Positions 1-4,726 of a stretch of 7,507 nt of DNA are shown in pieces. The DNA is from Muribaculaceae bacterium (GTDB lineage: Bacteria > Bacteroidota > Bacteroidia > Bacteroidales > Muribaculaceae). A model generated the notes under the pieces. That model saw nothing but the letters and a program-made list of their open reading frames with translations, ran no database searches and was not told the origin of the DNA. Position 1 is the stretch's first letter. The number at the start of each line of letters is the position of its first letter. The stretch spans positions 1-7,507 of the forward strand of contig VSPM01000105.1 in assembly GCA_009775365.1 (NCBI GenBank). The letters are read 5' to 3'. Position numbers and translations under genes: made by a program.

Positions 1-76
1 ATTACCAAAAGAATCGGCAGCTTTTTCAAGCTGCCGATTCAACTTTTTTATGGTGTTCCTTATCCCGAACTCGCGT
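1..76 (+). repeat. Left arm of 76-bp perfect terminal inverted repeat
   Basis: These bases are the exact reverse complement of the last 76 bases of the window; identity breaks at position 77 (A here, T in the other arm). Read on the plus strand from base 1, the arm has an open frame encoding the same 25 residues (starting ITKRIG, ending PELA) that the adhesin encodes at the right edge. The next codons are TAA (76-78) and TAG (79-81). Read on the minus strand, it supplies the last 16 codons of the truncated MATE frame. The arm seems native to the adhesin gene and foreign to the MATE gene. Whether the homology continues left of base 1 cannot be seen. It may be a recombination arm, a rearrangement junction or an assembly artefact. 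Confidence 0.95.
11..49 (+). terminator. Perfect 13-bp hairpin followed by T6, inside the left repeat arm
   Basis: GAATCGGCAGCTT (11-23) pairs with AAGCTGCCGATTC (28-40) around a four-base TTTC loop. It is followed on the plus strand by AAC and six T (44-49), and preceded by four A. The shape is that of an intrinsic terminator. In the minus direction the hairpin is followed by only CTTTTGG, so it would be weaker for the truncated MATE transcript, whose stop codon (TGA, 26-28) lies within the hairpin. Since the same bases are in-frame coding sequence in the right copy, terminator function is inferred from shape only. Confidence 0.5.
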
Positions 77-388
77 AATAGCCCCTGCGATATATGCCTG
101 TGTCATTATGATTCTCGCCGCCTTGACGTTCCCCTCGGCAAGCCTGATGCTCCCGATCACCGACGCGCCAATGCCGAACATAAGGCCAACACCGGTGCAC
201 ACAAGAAACAGCGGCGCCACAATATTGATGGCGGCAAGGGCATTGCTCCCTACTCCATGGCCCACAAACATTCCGTCGCAGATGTTAAGAATGGAGTTGA
301 ACACCATCCCTATAAGGGTGGGCAAAAACATTGCCCCGAACAGCTTGTTTATCTTTTCGTTTCCAAAATCAAGTTTATCTCTTTCCAT
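26..388 (-). pseudogene. MATE-family efflux transporter, N-terminal fragment fused to the inverted repeat
   Basis: The first 104 codons read as the start of a multidrug and toxin extrusion (MATE) transporter, an inner-membrane antiporter that exports drugs or metabolites using a cation gradient. Visible features are a short polar N-terminus, a first membrane helix around residues 16-43 (LFGAMFLPTLIGMVFNS then DGMFVG), a second around 51-80 (ALAAINIVAPLFL, GIGAS), and a loop ending TQAYIAGAI. Family members are roughly 440-460 residues with 12 helices, so only about a quarter is present. From residue 105 the frame runs into the repeat arm and ends after 16 unrelated charged residues (RVRDKEHHKK). 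The switch falls exactly at base 76/77. A working transporter is not possible from this frame. It is divergent from the AraC-family gene, its likely regulator. The break may be a true rearrangement or a chimeric join. Confidence 0.85.
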
Positions 389-434
389 GTCTTATTGTTT
401 TATTATTATTGTTTTGTTATGATTCCGGCCTTTC

Positions 435-476
435 ATTCAAATACAATCAGACACAATTTCTCACGAATATTTGAAT
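435..476. promoter_or_regulatory. Spaced inverted repeat in the divergent intergenic region, possible operator
   Basis: ATTCAAATA (435-443) and its exact complement TATTTGAAT (468-476) lie 33 bases apart, about three helical turns. A second nested pair, AATCAG (445-450) with CTGATT (478-483), also occurs. The region lies 47-95 bases upstream of the MATE start, within its probable leader, and 150-200 bases upstream of the regulator. It could be an operator or an RNA stem in the leader. A chance match is possible in this AT-rich DNA. Confidence 0.3.
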
Positions 477-516
477 ACTGATTCTGCCGGCTTATTATGA
501 ATTGATTTTGAGACTG

Positions 517-524
517 CAAAGTTA
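517..524 (-). promoter_or_regulatory. Bacteroidales-type -7 element for the MATE gene
   Basis: On the minus strand this reads TAACTTTG, an exact match to the TAnnTTTG -7 consensus of Bacteroidales housekeeping promoters. No clear TTTG -33 element is seen at the usual 19-21 base spacing upstream. Transcription would start a few bases downstream and give a leader of roughly 120 bases before the MATE start at 388. For the divergent regulator only a weak match, TAACTTTA (614-621), is visible, and it lies too close to the start codon to be convincing. The rest of the 389-630 region holds no gene that I can see. Confidence 0.4.
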
Positions 525-630
525 ACAGCTCCAAAGAAATTTATCTCGGTATAAACCATTACAGTTATGGCACTTTTTATAACAAAACACATTCTTACTG
601 CGTTATTACATAGTAACTTTACACATCTGC

Positions 631-1488
631 ATGAATAAAAACACCAATATCACAGCCAAATCTCATGGCTGCGCCTTCTCCTATGGGGCTATATCCGCCA
701 ATACATGGGCGCCGGGACATCCGCTTACAATCAACGGATGCATGATTATGATGTGCGGCAAAGGCCACGCCATAATTTCCATAAATTCTCAAAAATATAA
801 AATGAAACCGGGCTCAGTGGCTTTTATGGCGTTTGACATGGTAGTGATTCCCGAAAAGGTTTCATCAGACTTCAACGCACGGTTCTTGTCGATGGGTTTC
901 AATATTACTCAAGACTTATTCCTGTTGGTCACATCCAACCGTTTTTGGGATTTCATATACAAGACTCCCGTGTTCATGGTTGCACATGAACCGGCCGGCA
1001 AGATTAAAAGCTGGTTTTCCATAATAAAATGGATAGATGCCGAATGCTCCCCGGCAACAAAAGAGAAAGTGCTGCGCAACGAGGTGGAGAGCTACATCCT
1101 TATCATGGCCGAGCAGGTAGAGTCTCGGCTGGGGCAACTTAGAGAAAACCCTTCAAAAAACAGGGCATGGGCATTATTCAACGATTTCCTGGCTCTGCTC
1201 AACAGAAACTATGCCTCCCATCATGACGTGGCATTCTATGCCGACAAACTTCATGTCACGCCCAATTATCTTAACATCATAGTGCGCAGAATGAATGCCA
1301 TATCTGCAAAAGAGCAGATAAACAAGCAGATAGAACTTGTGATTAGAACATTACTCGACACCACCGACTTGTCGGTAAAGCAGATAGCGGAGCGTCTTCA
1401 TTATGAAGACCCCTCCTACCTGTGCCGCATATTCCGCAAACAAACCGGCATGACGCCTATGCAATATCGCAACAAGCTGAAAATTTAA
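631..1488 (+). CDS. AraC-family transcriptional regulator
   Basis: A 285-residue cytoplasmic DNA-binding regulator, the normal length for the family. Residues about 30-95 form a small cupin-like ligand-sensing domain (CGKGHAIISIN, then KPGSVAFM). The C-terminal third is the two-part AraC helix-turn-helix domain: a first helix-turn-helix near residues 199-220 (YADKLHVTPNYLN) and a second near 248-272 (VKQIAERLHYEDPSYLCRIFRK), ending in the family signature GMTPMQYR (273-280). The start at 631 is the first ATG in frame and keeps the whole sensing domain; no Shine-Dalgarno sequence is seen, as is usual in Bacteroidetes. It is divergent from the MATE gene, and such pairs often have the regulator controlling the transporter, but the ligand and targets are unknown. 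The frame is intact although the presumed target gene is broken. Confidence 0.92.
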   Translation: MNKNTNITAKSHGCAFSYGAISANTWAPGHPLTINGCMIMMCGKGHAIISINSQKYKMKPGSVAFMAFDMVVIPEKVSSDFNARFLSMGFNITQDLFLLVTSNRFWDFIYKTPVFMVAHEPAGKIKSWFSIIKWIDAECSPATKEKVLRNEVESYILIMAEQVESRLGQLRENPSKNRAWALFNDFLALLNRNYASHHDVAFYADKLHVTPNYLNIIVRRMNAISAKEQINKQIELVIRTLLDTTDLSVKQIAERLHYEDPSYLCRIFRKQTGMTPMQYRNKLKI

Positions 1489-1500
1489 TGAACGCGCTCT

Positions 1501-1551
1501 AAAGAATCTCCCGCAAGAGCTATGCAAAAAAACTCTTGCGGGAGATTCTTT
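1501..1551. terminator. Perfect 19-bp hairpin, bidirectional terminator between convergent genes
   Basis: AAAGAATCTCCCGCAAGAG (1501-1519) pairs without mismatch with its complement at 1533-1551 around a 13-base loop (CTATGCAAAAAAA). It begins 13 bases after the AraC-family stop codon and faces the end of the minus-strand operon. The stem is GC-rich at the top and closes with AAAGAAT/ATTCTTT, so each strand has a T-rich 3' side. This is the expected layout for a terminator shared by converging transcription units. Confidence 0.85.
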
Positions 1552-1566
1552 CCAAACGGGCTACAC

Positions 1567-1583
1567 TCCCGCAAACTGCGGGA
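1567..1583. other. Small second hairpin sharing the CCCGCA core
   Basis: TCCCGCA (1567-1573) pairs with TGCGGGA (1577-1583) around an AAC loop, just past the end of the M6 pseudogene. Its arms match the core of the larger neighbouring hairpin, where TCCCGCAA lies at 1509-1516 and TTGCGGGA at 1536-1543. The two stems could therefore exchange partners in RNA. For minus-strand transcripts it comes first and may act as an auxiliary terminator stem, but there is no T run after it. Confidence 0.5.
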
Positions 1584-1599
1584 ATGCTCTCCCCGGCTG

Positions 1600-2850
1600 T
1601 CAGAACAGCATTGACGAGGTTAAGTTTTTTTCTGTTTTCCGGCTTCCGTCAGAATAAACAGTCACTTTAATAATTGTCGTTCCTGCAATAGAATGACTAT
1701 ACCGCCTGCCTAAGACATCATAATAGATTGTCGCGACAACTTCTGACGAAACACCCGATTCAAGATCTTCAACTCCTCCATTATCTCCGGTTACAACGAC
1801 TATCTCTTCCGACGGACACGACGGATAAAGACCATCAGAAGACCACGCCTCCACTGTGCAGGCATAACTTCGACCCCCTCTGAGACCGGTCACTTTTAAC
1901 GATGTGGCGACGACATTATCCTCCGTCCATAATTCAGGGCCGGAGTTACACACCAATTCATCTGCGATATTACCTTTCAACAACACAAGATTGTCAAAAT
2001 ATGCTCTTTCGTTACGGGTGTCAAATATACATTTAACTTTTTCAGGCAATCCTCCAACATGCCACACTATGTTTTCCTCCGTTTTGGTAGCTTTCCCTTC
2101 ATATTTTTCAATTTCACGAGAATCTGAAGCATCAACCAAAGATAAACTATAGTTTACCGATTTCCCCGGATAAGACACTACTGAAAAGTCGATTGTTGCC
2201 TCTTCACTTACTCCGAAATCAAATGCAGGAGACTGCAGTGTTCCGCTTTTCGCATAATAGCCGACCATGACACGACCTCCGGCCTGATACACCGACTCCC
2301 CGGCTCATCCGGATATCGTCATGAAATCATCAAGAGAGCTTCCAATATCAGTCATGTCGGCATTAGTGAAGACACCCATAGATTAATCCACGAAATAATC
2401 ACGAGCCGAGCCTGTGGCGCCTCCTCCCGAATATCGTTCGCTGTTCATTATCAAATCATAAAGTTCTTTATCATGGCCGTCAACAAATGAATTGTCGGAA
2501 AACTCCACCATCAGAACCACTCCACGAAGATTTCCAGTTGTCGGGAATGAAGGGCCGGGGATGTTCTGTCTGACACGCATTGCCTTCCCTTTTTCCATTA
2601 TCTCTTCGACATTTGCCTCTCCTTTAATGGACATTATGCCATTTTCATCCCTCTCGAGAAAAAAGCCGTCAGCGCTCACAAACGCATGTGAATATTCATC
2701 GCCGAGAACACGATAAGAAATTGATGTGCCATCAGCAAGAAAGGCTCTCTGAATGCCCGGATATGCCGCCACCGCCGATGCATTCTGCACCGGACACACA
2801 AGCATCCCGGAGGCAATCAAAGCATATGCCGCATGAAATATCTTTTTCAT
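1600..2850 (-). pseudogene. Decayed M6-family (immune inhibitor A-like) metalloprotease, catalytic domain deleted, two in-frame stops
   Basis: One continuous frame of 417 codons from ATG at 2850 to TGA at 1600 holds two parts of a secreted M6 peptidase. Codons 1-155 give a signal peptide (MKKIF, cleavage near ASA-VA at 26), the M6 propeptide pattern (PGIQRAFLADGTSISYRVLGD, residues 31-51, then DGFFLERD) and the start of the catalytic domain (LRGVVLMVEFSDNSF, GATGSARDYFVD). Codon 156 is TAA where homologues usually have Gln before SMG-F, which follows here. Codon 182 is TGA (2305-2307), where a Trp fits ISG-W-AGESVY. The HExxH zinc site and several hundred residues of the peptidase are missing. 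The frame resumes in a jelly-roll (choice-of-anchor-J-like) domain, a fibronectin-type stretch (TSLKVTGLRGGRSYACTVEA) and a C-terminal region (IYYDVLGRR, VYSDGSRKTEK) resembling sorting or anchoring tails of Bacteroidetes. An in-frame deletion plus two nonsense changes marks a dead protease. Its ATG overlaps the stop of the upstream gene (ATGA), so a short secreted propeptide fragment may still be made. Confidence 0.85.
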
Positions 2851-4652
2851 AATATTACCTTATATTTTTCTGCTTTAGTATTATTAACGGACAGGACAAA
2901 GACTCCTGAGCCAGTGACACTTATTCTGTTTTCTCCATTATGAAGACCGGATATTGCAACTATTCTTCCACAGATATCCGCGACTAAGGCCGTCGCCCCT
3001 TCCAGATTATCGCCACACACGACAATTAATCCATTATCTGTCCTCACTTCATGCCCAGTGGTCATCTCTGCCGCCGAAGAGTTTGGCACATCACCTTTTA
3101 CCTCTGTGTAATATGCATTCTGAATGCTATTTGAAACAGAATCGATAATCTGTCCTATAACATGAATCTTGCTTTTGTCACGCACACTCGCCGGCACTTC
3201 TATCTCATATTCATGCTCATATCTTGTGTGTGCCACAATAGGAGAATTTGCCAATGGCATCCCCCTGTATCCGCCAAAAATACCTCTTGCGACATCATTA
3301 TAAGTGACATCGACAGCAGGATCGCCCTTATCTTCCCAGCCATACATATCTCCGTTCTTACCACCCGCGTAATAGTTTGTCTGAGGATAACCGGTTATGC
3401 CGTCCTCCGTAAGAGTATAGGCAATTCTATAGGCAGGGTTCTCAATATCTATATCCGTGAAATACACACTTCTGACACCTATTGTGCCGTCTGCATTCCA
3501 GAATGCCTCCGTCTCTATGGCAACATGATTCTCCACATTTCTTTCCATGTCATACAGACGCTGTATGTCTGCATAAGGGTCTCCCGAGAATCTGCGGTCA
3601 ACATTGCATGACGGGGCGCCGGTGCAAGAGGCTATAAACTCTCCATAGCTTAACGGGGATTCAGGGTCAATAGCCATAGGGTCATCGCTATGGACACTGA
3701 CTGCAATAAACATTCCTTCATGCTTCTCCTTCATAAGCTCCAGCCCCACCATTCCTCTCGGGCAGAAACCACACCAAGTGCCGGTCATCTCCTCACAGAC
3801 AATTCTCCGTGCAAATGCCTTGTCAGGCACAGTGACAGTAGCCGACGAACTGTTATTGAAATCATATATATCTTCCACCCCGTTCACAGTAAGGATATTC
3901 ACCGAGACTTTATGCTTGCCCTTCTCCACTGCCGGCACCTCGAACAGAACTGTGTCACACCCGTTCACCGCCACATGACGGTCATATGACATCTCTACAG
4001 TCTCTTCATCCACAGTGATGCCAATACTATAAGCCTCAACCTCATTGGCTCCCATATTTTTAACAACAGCAGCAATTTCAACCGTGTCTGCATCATATGA
4101 GGCTGTGACATCCCCAATCTTCCCTATCGACATCTCATTCAGCGGCATATTGTCACCTTCCACCACGGCAGTGACACAGATTGCTCCTCCTGTGGACGTC
4201 CATCTGTCAAGACTGTTATAATACACCTTGTCTCCATCCGGATTGTTGACGCCATATACACCTACTCCTCCGGCCTCTTTGAAAGAAGCCTTGTATCCTA
4301 TGGAAATATTCTCATCGCCCTTGATTTCATAAGGCTCATCGAGTGTTATAACATTCCACCCCGCCTGCAAGTCTCCGAGTTTCTGTCTGTATATGTATTT
4401 TGCATCCTCCGGATTCTTTTTAATATAGACATAACAGTTGGACGCCGCTTTCATAAGCCCGATGCCCACGGCAGTTATGCTGTTACCGCTGTAAGGAGCA
4501 ACAGCAATTTCAGGGAATGTCACATACGGTGTCACAACGGCATTTGCATCTCCCCAGCCGGAATCCATTGACTCTGCATAACGCAGTTCCACTTGCCCGA
4601 TGGCATCAGACCATGCCATGACAGACAGCAATATGTAAAAGATTTTTTTCAT
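2847..4652 (-). CDS. Omp28-like T9SS-exported surface protein with thioredoxin-fold CxxC motif
   Basis: A 601-residue secreted protein. Residues 1-20 are a signal peptide (MKKIFYILLSVMAWSDAIGQ). Residues about 25-165 form a beta-sandwich found in Bacteroidales surface proteins (AGWNVITLDEPYEI, ISIGYKASF). Residues about 170-275 look like a CARDB/Ig-like domain (VKNMGANEVEAYSIGITVD). Residues about 280-515 match the Omp28-related family, with a thioredoxin-like active site TGTWCGFCPRG (Cys294, Cys297), an extra Cys286, and a possible cis-Pro loop TGAPSCNVDRR (Pro347, Cys349). The last ~70 residues are a T9SS type A sorting domain (GVFVLSVNN, KYKVIL), so the protein should cross the outer membrane and be attached to the surface or released. 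The family is known from Porphyromonas gingivalis Omp28; its function is not settled, and redox activity here is inferred from the motif. It lies 74 bases after the adhesin gene and shares an ATGA overlap with the M6 pseudogene, suggesting one operon. Confidence 0.88.
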   Translation of the reverse strand: MKKIFYILLSVMAWSDAIGQVELRYAESMDSGWGDANAVVTPYVTFPEIAVAPYSGNSITAVGIGLMKAASNCYVYIKKNPEDAKYIYRQKLGDLQAGWNVITLDEPYEIKGDENISIGYKASFKEAGGVGVYGVNNPDGDKVYYNSLDRWTSTGGAICVTAVVEGDNMPLNEMSIGKIGDVTASYDADTVEIAAVVKNMGANEVEAYSIGITVDEETVEMSYDRHVAVNGCDTVLFEVPAVEKGKHKVSVNILTVNGVEDIYDFNNSSSATVTVPDKAFARRIVCEEMTGTWCGFCPRGMVGLELMKEKHEGMFIAVSVHSDDPMAIDPESPLSYGEFIASCTGAPSCNVDRRFSGDPYADIQRLYDMERNVENHVAIETEAFWNADGTIGVRSVYFTDIDIENPAYRIAYTLTEDGITGYPQTNYYAGGKNGDMYGWEDKGDPAVDVTYNDVARGIFGGYRGMPLANSPIVAHTRYEHEYEIEVPASVRDKSKIHVIGQIIDSVSNSIQNAYYTEVKGDVPNSSAAEMTTGHEVRTDNGLIVVCGDNLEGATALVADICGRIVAISGLHNGENRISVTGSGVFVLSVNNTKAEKYKVIL

Positions 4653-4669
4653 TTGTCACCATTTTAGGA

Positions 4670-4708
4670 CAAAAGGGATTTGCCTGACACTTAGACAAAC
4701 CCCTTTTG
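4670..4708 (-). terminator. Hairpin between adhesin and Omp28-like genes, possible terminator or attenuator
   Basis: On the minus strand CAAAAGGGGTTTG pairs with CAAATCCCTTTTG (one G-U pair) around a 13-base loop. It starts 18 bases after the adhesin stop codon and ends 17 bases before the next start codon. The A and T runs flanking the GGGG/CCC core resemble an intrinsic terminator. The 74-base gap holds no recognisable TAnnTTTG promoter, so partial read-through that lowers expression of the downstream genes is the simplest reading. Termination strength cannot be judged from the sequence. Confidence 0.55.
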
Positions 4709-4726
4709 CAATTACACTGTCAGATA

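Noticed and set aside
50..481. Plus-strand frames of 143 and 104 codons opposite the MATE fragment
   Set aside because: The opposite strand encodes clear MATE sequence, while these have no family resemblance and cross the repeat and promoter region.
614..621. TAACTTTA as a -7 promoter element for the AraC-family gene
   Set aside because: It differs from consensus at the last base, lacks a -33 element at the right spacing and would leave almost no leader before the start codon at 631.
2305..2385. Stop-codon reassignment or programmed read-through in the M6 frame
   Set aside because: Two different stop codons (TAA and TGA) would both need recoding, other genes here end normally with TAA and TGA, and the missing catalytic domain already argues for decay.
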